Shown piece after piece: positions 38,266 to 49,200 of a stretch of DNA of 64,000 nt; the first letter of the stretch is position 1; each line of letters starts with the position of its first letter. The DNA comes from Opisthorchis felineus (lineage: Eukaryota; Platyhelminthes; Trematoda; Opisthorchiida; Opisthorchiidae): the NCBI GenBank assembly GCA_004794785.1, contig SJOL01003093.1, forward strand, positions 103,509 to 167,508, written 5' to 3'. The position numbers and the translations under genes were made by a program. The notes under the pieces are model-generated. The model saw only the letters and a program-made list of their open reading frames with translations. It did not search any database and was not told where the DNA came from.

Positions 38266-39219
38266 CTCACAAGATGAAAGTGAAATCAAACGCGTATCTT
38301 GGAAGTGATCAGCTGCCGTAATTCGTTCATTCCGAAGCACACGAAACCATTGAGATGATGGCGGGAAAGGGTGACCTTTCAACATGAATTCACAGTCCCA
38401 ATCGGCTATGTAGGAGATGCTGTCAGAGTTTCGTGAATCTGCATCCCCGTCGAATGCAAACGTGGGAACAGGTTTGACCAGAGTCACATCATACGTCGGC
38501 CAAAAACTAGACAATATTGGAGGACTTTCCAGAAATGAATAAGTCAGTGGAATGGGCGCAGAGTCGGCGACAAAAGGAAGGTGCCAGTAATCAGAAAGCA
38601 CAGTCCACAGTTGAGGAACCCACCAGTTCATCACGCTGTTCACGCCCAGCTCAGCCTGTTCGTCAGCGAGACCAAGACCGCAATCCGTTGAACTATCGCC
38701 TACTGGTGAGAAAATAGGCAGCGGAGCTGCTCCCAGCTGCACAAGTCGACGATAAAGCTTTTTCGCTACAATATTGAACTTCGGGTACGATGAATCACCC
38801 AGACCCAAAACAGCAAACCTTAGGTTAGTTGGAAGTGCCCGACCGACTGGAAGATTTCGACTCATCAGACGCCGCCAAAATTGGCACATGTTGTCCGGCG
38901 GAACTCCATATCCCGTTGTGGAGCACACAAAAACTATCGGATCACATTCTTTCGCCAATCGGTTTATAGGTGTATACGAATCCAATGGACAGAGAGAAAC
39001 CAATAACTTCACACTCTGGTTCGGAGGTAATGAAGACACTGGGTTAGGTCTTGCAGAAAACAAATAATAGGCTTGGGACACAAGGCGTTCCGCAATCGAC
39101 CTACTTAAACCAGTTTGACTTCCATAAAGGACAACCAGACGTGGTGGTCGAAGCGAATGAGCGCCAGACAAACCGATATTTTCAGGCCTTGCAAATCCAT
39201 CACAAAACTCCACAGTCAT
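38266..39219 (-). CDS. NDOR1: NDOR1 exon 1: flavodoxin-like FMN domain of diflavin oxidoreductase 1
   Basis: First coding exon seen, 318 codons, ending at the donor GAG|GTAAGT. It encodes the FMN-binding flavodoxin domain that relays electrons from the reductase part to anamorsin in cytosolic iron-sulfur cluster assembly. Visible motifs: LVVLYGSQTG at residues 28-37 (FMN phosphate loop), FVCSTTGYGVPPDN at 97-110, FAVLGLGDSSYPKFN at 135-149 with the following AKKLYRRL, and WWVPQLW at 189-195. The exon closes with HFQDTRLISL, the start of the FAD domain. The ATG at 39219 is the first Met after an in-frame TAG at 39228-39226. It leaves a 27-residue extension before the flavodoxin start compared with vertebrate NDOR1, so an additional upstream exon is possible. 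The joined protein would be 723 residues, longer than the roughly 600 of vertebrates, mainly through an extended linker. Confidence 0.92.
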
Positions 39220-39225
39220 CCGATC

Positions 39226-39245
39226 CTAGAAAGAAGTGCTGAAAT
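39226..39245 (-). promoter_or_regulatory. NDOR1: Strong splice acceptor just upstream of the NDOR1 start codon
   Basis: On the minus strand a pyrimidine-rich tract ends CTTTCTAG|GATCGG, six bases before the ATG. It could accept a 5' UTR or short coding exon, or a spliced leader, since trans-splicing occurs in flatworms (established knowledge). No matching upstream exon was identified. Confidence 0.45.
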
Positions 39246-39707
39246 GGACAAACACCAAAAACCATGGAGTTAAGGCATGTGAAGAAGCTCCGCATAAAAC
39301 GTAGCTCCATGAGGTACTTGATCTCATGAAGTATCATATGAATGTGCCACAAAACTACGATGGGTATTTCTCTAAATGTATTCAGTATGGTGCGGCTTCC
39401 GTGCAGCCGGAAGAATACATTGCAAGAAATAATCACAAGGTCGTCATTATCATTGTCATCAACAGCGGCAAAAGAACATCGGTGCTTGAGTGTCAAAAAT
39501 CCCGGTTTATTCAGATAAGGCCTCAAAATGAAGCCAAAAAACAGAGGGGGGAAGCCTAGTGCAAGTTTGTAACAAACATTCAAGATGCCTAGACTTTCAG
39601 GCTTTTCTACTCCGTTTATTAACTGTTAGCCTATTCACGCCAGGTCCTCTACAGGATAAGCTGGACAAAAAACCAACAACCCAAAGGCCAGTGATATAAG
39701 TTAGCGA
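39246..39707. other. Region upstream of NDOR1
   Basis: No gene or clear promoter motif recognised. The 127-codon minus-strand frame at 39200-39583 overlaps the splice acceptor and has no known domain. Confidence 0.35.
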
Positions 39708-39817
39708 TCATACTTCGCAGTCTCCAACCAAGTACGGTGAGGATAACATGGATCCCATCCTGGAAGGCGAGTAGTGCACTCAAAACCCAGGTCATTCGTT
39801 ATCTTCTTCATTCCCAT
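39708..39817 (-). mobile_element. Small RTE-like RT C-terminal fragment joined to the tail of another copy
   Basis: The minus strand reads MGMKKITNDLGF, then TTRLPGWDP and HRTWLET. This matches the block [25 protein letters not shown] of the 1.1 kb copy. It follows directly the gat-rich 3' tail of the larger copy at 39818-41290, in the same orientation. Confidence 0.7.
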
Positions 39818-41290
39818 TTCATCTTCATCATCGTCGACTGCATAACATCCGTGATCAACACTGATGCTTTCCTGTCGTGCATCCATGACTTATTTCAAAG
39901 CCTTATTGGGAAAAAAGAATAAAAGTGGACGGGCAAAGGACTTACTGCCAACCTACCAAGGTACCGAGGTGCCTACACCTCCAGACACTCATTCAGGCAA
40001 TCTGGATAGAAACTGACAACACGAACGCCATTGACATCGATTAGCAGCCATATCTTGCAGCGTCTACAAGCAGGCGCAGTGGGGATCACGTGCTCCCCAT
40101 CCTCGAAGGCGAGTAGCACCGACAGCACCCACAATTTTCGTAATCTCTTTCATAACCCTATGCAAGATCGAAGGTTGACCGCCTCTCCACTTTCGCCACC
40201 CTGAATTGGACACACACAGCATTCCCTTCGGCAAACGATGGTTCGGAATGCGTCACATGTGGCCTAACCAACGCAGCTCCTGGTGCTGGGCACATTCTTT
40301 GGTGGAAGTCCCCGTTGCTCGACCGAAACCTGCTTTCCATTTGCTTCGTTACGGAATCGCCAACACTAAACTACACAACCTATGATTCTCAGACAACGTT
40401 TATCGAAGGCATGAAGACGTCTCAGTTCCGCAGAGACGAGGTTTTACAGCCATACAACAAAACGGCCGGTACTATAGACTGATACGTCCCTTGTGATTCA
40501 GAAATATGCCGCATTGACGCTACAGGTGTCTCAAATTAACTAACGCGACCCGAGCCTTGCAGATTCGTGCATTGATCTCATCTGTCACACTACAATCGGA
40601 ACTAACACAACTTCCAAAACAGGCAAAACGCTCCACAAGTTCAGGCGCCTCTACGTGGATTGTGAGTAGGGTCTTCGGCGACTGCATGTCCAGGAGCATG
40701 ACCTTATACTTTGTAGGTGCAGAGCGAATGTCAAAGGACGGGATGACTTTGCTTAGTTCATCCAAAAACACGTGCACTATCTTAACCTCTAATTATCTCA
40801 TCAAACACGAAATTAAGTGGGAATGGAGAGATTGGGCATCCATGACTGACACCACTTTGTATACGGAAGCTTTTGGAAAGCTCTCTGTATACTCTCACAT
40901 GCCCGAAAGCCCGATAATACAAAGAACTTATTATGTTCATTCCTTGATGGGCAAGCGTGTCAGTCAACCGAGTGGAATGGGCGTTGGAAATTTGGGAATA
41001 CTAAAATTTTAGGTCGCTTATACGTACAGCATTGTTCTAGCACGTGAAAGAGTGTGAAGATATGGTCAAAACGGCTTCTACCCGGTCGAAATCCCACTTG
41101 ATTCTCACGAGTGAAGGTTTCGTGCTCCACCATAAGACGACGAAGAGTCAGTGAGGCCAGGAGCCTTGCCACAACAGGAGTCAAACTAACAACTCTGCGG
41201 TTACAACATTCACTATGAGTAGCCTTTTTGAAAATGGACACTATTATCGATTCACACCAGTAGTCTGGGAGGGCCTTTTTCTCCCAGATA
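39818..41290 (-). mobile_element. RTE-like non-LTR retrotransposon remnant (longest copy)
   Basis: Minus-strand order: DYWCESIIVSIFKK and SLTPVVARLLASLTLRRL at 41285-41130, NQVGFRPGRS near 41090, GVSHGCPISPF near 40850, then KARVALVNLRHL to about 40520. The C-terminal block follows (RWLGHM, RGGQP, ending at TGA 39995-39993), with the 3' UTR and a gat-rich tail at 39818-39837. Several frames are needed, and stops lie near 40350-40500. The end of the coding region and the start of the 3' UTR are nearly identical to the copy at 1.6-1.7 kb, so both come from one family. The YADD segment, expected between about 40850 and 40770, is missing or unreadable. Not functional. Confidence 0.82.
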
Positions 41291-41540
41291 TACCCCAGTT
41301 AGGCTAGACTGGCACTGGCTGAGAAGCCCACCACCATCCTTGAAGGTAGTCAGGACCAGCAGCACGATGACGCTGGAGCAGAGATATACGTTCGGACACT
41401 TCTGAGACACTTCACAGACAACGGATACGCATACCATTTTACTGACGCCTGCCTTCTTTTGATCGGTTGATCGAATCAGTTGAAAGAGGGCGCGGCTGAT
41501 GCCTGCAGCGAAGACTTTCTCCATCTCCTGGGCCTTTGAA

Positions 41541-41734
41541 AAAAATCGTTCAGCTGTAACACCCTTCCGGTGCCTAGCTGCCATGCCACCCGAAGGAAGC
41601 ACGAGGGCTGGGATTCTGCCAGGTTGCCCAAGCCTAGACAGGGGAAGTCGAGAGGCAGAGGTCGAGTTCGAGTTCGAACCACGGACCTTCCGGCCAGTAC
41701 ATTCGCGCTCTGACCACTGAGCCATCTCGCGCCC
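41541..41734 (-). mobile_element. tRNA-derived SINE copy
   Basis: Full-length copy on the minus strand, with head gagatggctcagtggtcagag, B box ggttcgaac, and 3' signature caccggaagggtgttacagctg. It contains a small local duplication in the head (gtcgagttcgagttcgaac read on the plus strand). It lies just 5' of the RTE-like copy that ends at 41290. Confidence 0.88.
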
Positions 41735-43642
41735 ATATCGATAGAGAGGGAAAGCAAGGTTTCAGCAAGAGATGCCTGTTGCCCAATTTGACATAGAGTA
41801 CGGACACTGAAGGTTGCAACGTGGATCAGATCTTTTGAGGTTCGTAAGTGATTATTTTGGTTTATTTTTCTGGGTGACGTTGAGACACGGAACAGTGGCT
41901 AAGGGATTGGTAGATGGTTTGAGTGCACTGCATTGTACGATGGGTGGGGAGGAAGTGTAGAAGGCCGGTGAGCGAAGAGCTGCAAGGGCAAATGATACTT
42001 CCCGGTTGCCCAGGCTGAAGAAGTGGATTTAGTTGAGGTAACCCACCTTGAGCCTTTGACTCAAAAGTCTGACCCACAGGGCAGTGCATGTGGGGTTTTG
42101 TTCGGGGACCCTGCCCCTAGTCTCTGACTCAAGAGTCTGACTCACTGGGCTGCAGGGAGCCGGCCTGGCCCGAGGGTGTAGGGAGTAAGGCGTTACTGTC
42201 TCACTCCTAGTGCAGTTGCGCACAGCAGGTGCCTTTTGAGCAGCATCAGACTCTTCTGTTTTAGAAATATTTCGACCGTATTGAATAACGCGCCGGCGGT
42301 TACGGTCAACCATTGGGTGATCGAAGTGTGCGGTTTTTGCGGCCGAACTTTTCTAGCCCGTCCTTCCTCGCGGGAAGGCAGCATCACTGCTTCCATGAAT
42401 ATGGACATGCTGGTCGCCTGAGGGAAACGCCTTAGTGCCTTCACACTCCTATCGCAGAGGACAGTACGACCTTACATCCAGACCGCCTTGTAACACGACT
42501 ACTTGCAGTATGGGGACTCGTTGTTCTTCGTCGGGCTGCTCCCGTTGGTCTTCCTGGCATGGTTGAACCTTTATGAACTGAGTTCTATCCACTATAGCCT
42601 GCAGGATCATTGGAGCCCAGAAGCCTGACCAACACGACAAGGTGACAGCTTTGGGTCGGGATTTGAGTGAGGTAACTTAGTTCACGTGTTGTACATGTTT
42701 CATCGCTCACAAGAGGAAGCTGTCGCAACTCAGATTTACGAGAGGAGACGGCTTTGTGGTCGGCATGTACTGCGTCTGAGTTATTAGGACAAAAGGAACC
42801 GTGGTAGTTGGTGAACCTTATTCAACTTAGAACACAAGATTCGTCAATGTGTATGCCCGTGTTTGACTTTTTGGGCTAAGTTGTTGATCAAAGCTCAATG
42901 GGCCTTTATGGAAACAGGTTCCTGGTGTCGATTAATAGCACATTTCACCGGAAGACGCACGCTGAAGGGAAATTTTCAGTGAAGACATTTGCACCAGTGA
43001 AATACTTACCTAAGAAGTACTTTAAACGTAGTTTTGGGCTGAAGGGCTTAAACAGAGGCAGCCCCGCATACGAGACACACTGGTGAGGAACCAAGTCATT
43101 CCAGCAATACGGTGGGTAAAGGCTCAGGTGGACAAAAGATAAATGCTAAAGAGAAACGCCGAGGCAGACGTTGTATAAACTGGTACAGTATTCATTGTCT
43201 ACAAAGCTAACCATTGCACTCCTTAAGACTTCACTGTACCTGTTTCGGGAAGTTGACAAAATATCAGTTATTTCTGAGCTGGTGTGTGTGTGGAGAGAAA
43301 ACGGGCGTAAAGTCAACGCTTGTTACGTGGGAACTGGTTATGCGTAGGTGAATGTCATCTGCCTGAGAAACGACTAAGGTAGTGAACAGAAAGGAAATCG
43401 ATCATACAATTAGCATACGTGCCATCACCTCCAGTTCCTGTTCTCCTGTAATCCGATTCCCCGGTGACTGAAACTGCAGCAACTCGAACCACCCTATCCT
43501 TGGCACACGGTTTAAAGCTAATAGACTGAAGTGACAGACGTGGTCCCTGAACTTTCATCTTTCTTGATCACCAACTCGGACTGGTAACACCAAGTTAAGT
43601 TGCAAATGTGTGTTTAGCCACCAGTCCTCATTGTTACGCCTG
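41735..43642. other. Unassigned DNA with a short direct repeat
   Basis: No gene named. Overlapping minus-strand open frames at 42029-42640 have no known domain. A 35-bp imperfect direct repeat lies at 42054-42155. A 67-codon minus-strand frame at 43355-43558 is unidentified. Confidence 0.35.
42054..42155. repeat. Imperfect 35-bp direct repeat
   Basis: Units 42054-42088 and 42121-42155 share gactcaa.agtctgac.cac.gggc. The second contains the near-palindrome gactcaagagtc. Origin unknown. Confidence 0.6.
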
Positions 43643-43770
43643 TGACTCAAGATAACTGAGCGTTTGGAGTGCGCAGCTCCTGAACGTGGTTCGAGCCCAC
43701 CCCCGGCTTTTCAGTTGCTATTGTGCAGACCCGAGCAACCTGGGAGTATGTCAACCCTCATTTGCTCCCA
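43643..43770 (+). mobile_element. Highly diverged SINE-related copy
   Basis: The sequence gactcaagataactgag, then tggttcgagccc, then gagcaacctggga and caaccctcatttgctcc follows the SINE order, but with many changes. Its 3' part is shortened. It lies about 90 bp upstream of the full copy at 43861 in the same orientation. Confidence 0.55.
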
Positions 43771-43860
43771 CTAGTTTGTACAACAACTGTGCATGGAACG
43801 ACTTTCGCCATTGTTTTTATTTTTAAGGAGACCACTAAAGGGACTGGTAGACCGCTCCAG

Positions 43861-44045
43861 CTCAAGATAGCTCAGTGGTTAAGGTGCAAACTTACAGAAT
43901 GCAAGGTCCGTGGTTCGAACCCAACCTTGGCATCTCAAATGCCCCTGTCTAGGCTTGGGCAGCGTGACAGTATCTCAGACCTCGTGCTTCCTTCAGGTGG
44001 CATGGAAGCCAGGCACCGAAAGGGTGTTACAGCTGAACGACTACT
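43861..44045 (+). mobile_element. tRNA-derived SINE copy
   Basis: Full-length copy with head agatagctcagtggttaagg, B box ggttcgaaccc, body gtctaggcttgggcagc and ctcgtgcttcc, and 3' signature caccgaaagggtgttacagctgaac. Together with the minus-strand copy at 44159-44331 it forms an inverted pair about 115 bp apart. Confidence 0.9.
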
Positions 44046-44158
44046 GTTGACTAGTTCTCTTACAAGATCAGTTTCCTGATAAAAAACGCCCATTCCGGAA
44101 CATGTTCGGAGTTTGCTCAACAAACTCAAAGAATTCAAGAATGCTTATGTCGTCACCA

Positions 44159-44331
44159 TGGAAAAAGAAAACGATCGCTCAGCTATAAAGCCATTTAGGT
44201 GTCTAGTTGTCATGCCGCCCAGGGACTGGGAAACTACCAGGTTACCCAGGCATGGACAGAAACAATCGAGATGCTGGGTTTGGGTTCGAACCACGGACCT
44301 TCCTTAAACACTGACCCATCTCGAGCCTGGG
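44159..44331 (-). mobile_element. tRNA-derived SINE inserted in the Gypsy RNase H region
   Basis: Minus-strand copy with head gagatgggtcagtg (at the 44.32 kb side) and B box ggttcgaaccc. It is flanked by the 7-bp direct repeat gtcacca at 44152-44158 and 44332-44338, which interrupts a continuous RNase H reading. Somewhat diverged, with a short deletion between the A and B boxes. Confidence 0.82.
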
Positions 44332-44502
44332 GTCACCACTGACTACGACATACCCCTGGCTGTTGAACCGAACGCCCCATACACTACTACTGCCGCATCG
44401 CTGAGTCAGAACGGCAGGCTCATGGCCTCTTTTCTCCGGAACTCTGACTTAATTAAACACAACTCTGCTATCGAAAAGGAACCCTATGCTATCATCGGAG
44501 CA

Positions 44503-44505
<3 letters not shown>

Positions 44506-44548
<43 letters not shown>

Positions 44549-44562
44549 TATATATATATATA
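44506..44562. repeat. (TA)n microsatellite inside the Gypsy fragment
   Basis: About 57 bp of alternating TA with one GC interruption, breaking the RNase H reading. Confidence 0.97.
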
Positions 44563-44600
44563 CCACAGAGAGAAGAACCGTTGCATATTTGATCCTACTA

Positions 44601-46299
44601 AATGCAACTCTGGTACAGTCAAGAATAAACCCTACACTTGACTTCACGGACTCTTCCTGCGCGGTCCAGGAACCGGTGGTATTGCTTGACCCGGGACCTG
44701 AACACATGTGTGGACCGTTTCAGTTCAAAAGAATCCAGCCTCAGTGGCTCCCGTACTTTGGTTGCGACTCAAAGCAACAACGGCAACAGGCTCTCAAATA
44801 TGTGCGCAGGCAATCGACGCACCTAGTCAGTGAAAGCTTCAGACATCTTAAGCGCCAAAATTCTAGCTGGTGCTCACAACCACCTCAACAAGACACAAAG
44901 TGACCATGTTTCCATCAGCTACGGGCGGCAAAACCGCGTTTAAGAACAGCTCTCTGGAGTTGAGTGCCCCTGGTGTCCGTGGTTGTCGTTATTCTCTCGA
45001 AAGGTGTGCTGCTTCGTTTGCGTATTTCTCGTTTATCTGTTGCCGCAAAATCTTATACAGGCCCAGCGGCCCGAGCAGTTGCCTTGTTTATATTCGCACA
45101 CTCTTCGTTTCCAATAATGAACTACGTAGGTGCACTCTGCTTTACCGACTCCACGTATTTTTATATACCCGCCCGCTTGCAACCGGAGTCACATTAGAAG
45201 ATTAGCCTCATTTTTGTTCGCCTCATCTTCAGCACCGTATTAAGCTTCCTCAATCAACTACCTTTGGAAGCTGGCATCGACTCGGTGATCGTACGCGATC
45301 CCAGTGCGCGTTAACTAAGCGTTTGTCTCATAGCCAGAATCTATAGTAGGTCCGAGAACCTTCAGTGGAGAACAACTCTTCAGCCAAAGCATTTGTGCGT
45401 GATCAAGCTCAGAGAATAAACTACCTTGATGATTTTCCACGAAAATGTGGTATAGAAACGGTGGAAAAACTAACAGCGAAACAAAACACTGGTGGTCTAT
45501 TCAACAAGCCATAAAAAGCTTTGAACCGTGGTTTGTGAATACACAAGTCGTACGGCGACTCTGTGATTACCATCCGGGATCCTTATTCAACAGAATTCAG
45601 CCACGACAACTTAAGAATTTCACTCGTTCTTCACTTGGGCCGATCAATGTTCGCACAATGGAATTGGCTTGTGCGCAAATGCAATTTGAATGCGCGCTCT
45701 TCCTGACCTGTGCACAACCAACCAATCAGAATGCTGGCTTGTGCATGAATCGCATGCAACTCATACTGGACACTACGTCGAATGTACCGCGCCGTCTGAG
45801 GACCAGGCCACGCTCCCAATGGTCAAAATGTTGACCAATCAGAATAAAGGTTTTTTCCTCTTACAGCAGCCGACCGGCAACCGCCGAAATAAAATGATTT
45901 CCCGCAAAAAAAGTTTTCGGGGCTATCACTTCGTAGGCGAAAACGTTTATGCTCGATGCGTTTTTCTGCGGCTTATTCGTGAGGGTGCTTTGTACCAGTG
46001 AGTGATTTTTCAAGGTCGACAAATCCATTGATTTAGAAAGCGGTGCTTTATGAAACGCAAAATCTCAACACGACGGAAGATGTGGTCCACAATGAAACGA
46101 CGATTGTTGCAGTTACGCAGCTATAATAATGTGCAAAAGTAGCTACAACCTAGGAAACCCCCACTGACACGAAATATGCGGGAGGGTCCCTCCAGTATCT
46201 AGATTTCTATCTGGTGTCCTCTATCCAAACAGACCGATGAAGCCTGAGTCCTCGTACCTCGGGAAGAGCCATTCAGAGTAATCATCAGGTAGAAACATT
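44601..46299. other. Unassigned DNA, possibly further retroelement sequence
   Basis: Open frames on the plus strand at 44544-44903, 44870-45205 and 45445-45834 (129 codons) continue from the Gypsy fragment, but I cannot match them to integrase or any other domain. Confidence 0.35.
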
Positions 46300-49200
46300 C
46301 ACTGGCCCGTGATAAATCACCTGAGTTTTGGAGGACATACTGCTCTCAACATATACATTTTACACACTTTTCCATCAGATGTAAAAGAGGGGCAAGTGTC
46401 ATATATTGTACTTGATCTATACACATGGGTTGCGTATTCTAAGAGGCTGCTTGATATCGCCCTGAAAGAATTCAGGTCATGGTTAGTGACAGCAGGGCCC
46501 TCCATTACAAGGGGCGTGACGAAGTAGGCGGTCTGCAGTCAACAACGGGGGAGCTGTCACACGACTTCACAATATAGATATATATCGTGAGCTGCTGAGT
46601 ACAACGCCACGCATTAAACCTCACTGTAGACCCAGGAAGCGCCTCAGGTCATTCGTTTACTTTTCTGAACGATACTGTCACTGCTCCTGTGGTACAGCCA
46701 AAAGAACCTAGCTCAGGCGCACGGCTGACATGTGGCCCGGGGTCAGCCTCACCTAAGCAACATGCGACATGCTGTTGTATGCATTGGCTATGATTCTGTT
46801 TGATTCATTCGCAAGTGGTGGTGATGTAAAACTTTGCTTACTGGGCTTCAACTCACGAGCTTTTTTCTTTTTTCCATCCACAGAAATTGTCGTGGAGCCC
46901 TACACTCGGAGGATCATCGTCCATAGCGTGGTTCTTCTATAGAGTGCGCACTACAATGCAACCTATTTCGCTCACAGCGGATAACTAAACCGGCCTAGCT
47001 CGCGTGCACGATCAACAGGCGCCCACCGGCTTCAAATGGGAAGTGCAATTATCCAACTAGAACGAGATGAAATGTTCGTTTTTTAGTCATTTTGGTGATT
47101 GCGTATTTTGTAACTGGAAAATCTACGTGTTCCTTGGTACGCAGTTTTCATTGCGCTATCTACGTCCTCTGACACGAAAGATTTGTTGATCACTAGCCGG
47201 TTGGCGTGGCTGATAACCAGCCGGTTTCACTGCTTCTCAGATCAAAATGATGCGTGGACGCTAGTTGCCAGAAGGCGAAAACGGAACGTTGTGCGTAGCA
47301 CTAGCTGCCATTTTTGTGGCGTCTAACGGAAGCATTTCGACCAAATGAAACACGGAATTGGACGTTCCATGGGGCTAAACTGTGGTTTAGAGCTGCAAGT
47401 GGTAGTGCTTTTGGGCAACTGCTTTCAGCTCCCAAACGGAAATGGTTGCCGCGGGCAAGTGCGCGACATTAACTCGAACGAATTTCTTTCGTGTTGTCTC
47501 TTGGTATCGTTTGGATGGCAGGCGAATTGTTGTGCGACTAAACCACATTTATATATGAACCTGATAGGATAAAGTCATCACACAGATATCTGCTGTCGAG
47601 ACACTGTCAGCGGTCCGTCGACCAATGGTCAAAAATCATCACTGTGGACGTGGGCTCGACACGTCGAACACAATACTAGTAATTCTGACGAACCCCGAGA
47701 GAAGGTCCGAAAAGTGGGCAGCGCGATGCCCAAAAGTCTGCGGGCTTCAATGGGGGAGGTAAAGGTTGATGATAATGTACAGCTTGTTTACATCCTCAAA
47801 GGCGTAGTGAGAAGAAAGTGGTGAGAGACAGCTAGGCGAACAGACCTCCATCGCATCCAATTAGAATATTTTTCGAAGTTCTTCATGACCTTACTTTTTT
47901 ACCCTCAACACCGGATGGGATTTTGTCGTTAAAGGAGGTCTCAACACAGCGCCCTGCATTTCGTCGTGTAGATACTCACTCGGGGATTGCTGACGCTGGA
48001 GTTATAGGGTGTGATATTAGAGGTATAGAGAAGAGCATGGCTCATCGTAACGTCTGGCAGACAATTAACGCAGGATGGAGAAGTAATGGCCCGCAGCCAA
48101 TGCTCTGAGTAATCCCCATCATAACCAGCGTGGTAATCAGCTTTGTGTGAGGATGCTAGTTCGTTAGTAGCTGAATACTTTAGGACACTTCGCTGCAATT
48201 CATGATCATTACCTCGAACAATTTGCTGACGGGGGTGCAGGGCCTTTATTAAGCTGCCAAGCTGTCGCTAACTTGAAAACAGATTTAGCTGCTACCACTT
48301 TGCATATCACTTCTAAAACCGGTGTCTGAACATCTCAAACAAGTTCCTCGATGGCCAGCGTGATTTCTCCTTCAGCATCAGCCCCGGAGGTGCCAGACGA
48401 ATTCCGGATGAGCAAAAAACCTCCCCTGTAAAATTCACATACGCTGAAGGCTAAGCGTACCTTCGTGGTGTGAAAGATGTGCACATCGCTACAGGATGGG
48501 AAGAGTATATGATGTGAAAGCGCGTTCTGGAAAGCTCTGCCATGGTGAGCATTCCACGTGTAGACTGTGTGCAATCATTTCCGGGGCGGAACGCGGTCTG
48601 TTCTAGCTTTCCGCTTTATCCTCCTCCTGTAATGTGAGGAACCTTTTATTGCCCTGGGCAAGGGCCAAGGCTTAGCACCACAACTGATGAAGTTGCGAAC
48701 TTCTGTGCTACATCGGCTCAGTGTGTGCCGAAATGGTGTTGCTTGCTAGGAACACCAGTATCCATCCGTTTTGGAAGACGTCTTGACCTCATGCTCAGGA
48801 GACAACAGATTCATCCAAAAAGCTTTCGCTTGGATCGGCGGCATGGTAGTTTTCTGCAAACGCTGGTCATTTCTTTATACAATGGTGTCAGACGTTGTAT
48901 TTGGTTTGTACACATGGCCATACCGTCATCAACCGAGAAATAACGCCCTTTTGCCACGGAGCTTGTTTCGGAAGCATTTAACGTGAAAGCCTGCTGGTGG
49001 AGATTTCACTACCAATAACACTTAAAAACCATAAACGAAAGAAGCTGGTCGCTCTAATCGGCTACGGTTCTGGCCAATACTAGGTCCGCAAGGTGGTTCG
49101 TGTTTGTTAGAACTAAGCCATAGGGCGATGGCTGTCGTCCTGGGTGGTACGTGGTGGGTTTTTCAACACGTGTCTAGGCATTTTATTGCACGGCCTCTGT

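Larger units (their letters stand above)
44085..44600 (+). mobile_element. Ty3/Gypsy RNase H fragment interrupted by a SINE and a TA repeat
   Basis: After the SINE, 44332-44505 encodes VTTDYDIPLAVEPNAP, LSQNGRLMASF and AIEKEPYAIIGAV, the order of a Ty3/Gypsy RNase H start (IPFAVETDAS, LNQNGRPVAF, EKEAQAIIEAV in typical members). The Asp of the DAS box is Asn here. The upstream piece 44100-44158 (LKEFKNAYVVT) fits the preceding linker and ends at the SINE. After the TA run the frame resumes with TTERRTVAYLI, similar to TTDQKSVAYMF. Clearly dead. It may belong to the same class as the integrase tail at 37.1 kb. Confidence 0.7.

Noticed and set aside
38865..38885. CTGATGAGTCGAAATC on the minus strand
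   Set aside because: It lies within NDOR1 exon 1 and is explained by coding sequence; no stem II can form.
42029..42640. Overlapping minus-strand open frames of 63-94 codons
   Set aside because: No motif, and the segment contains a short direct repeat; likely non-coding or an unidentified repeat.
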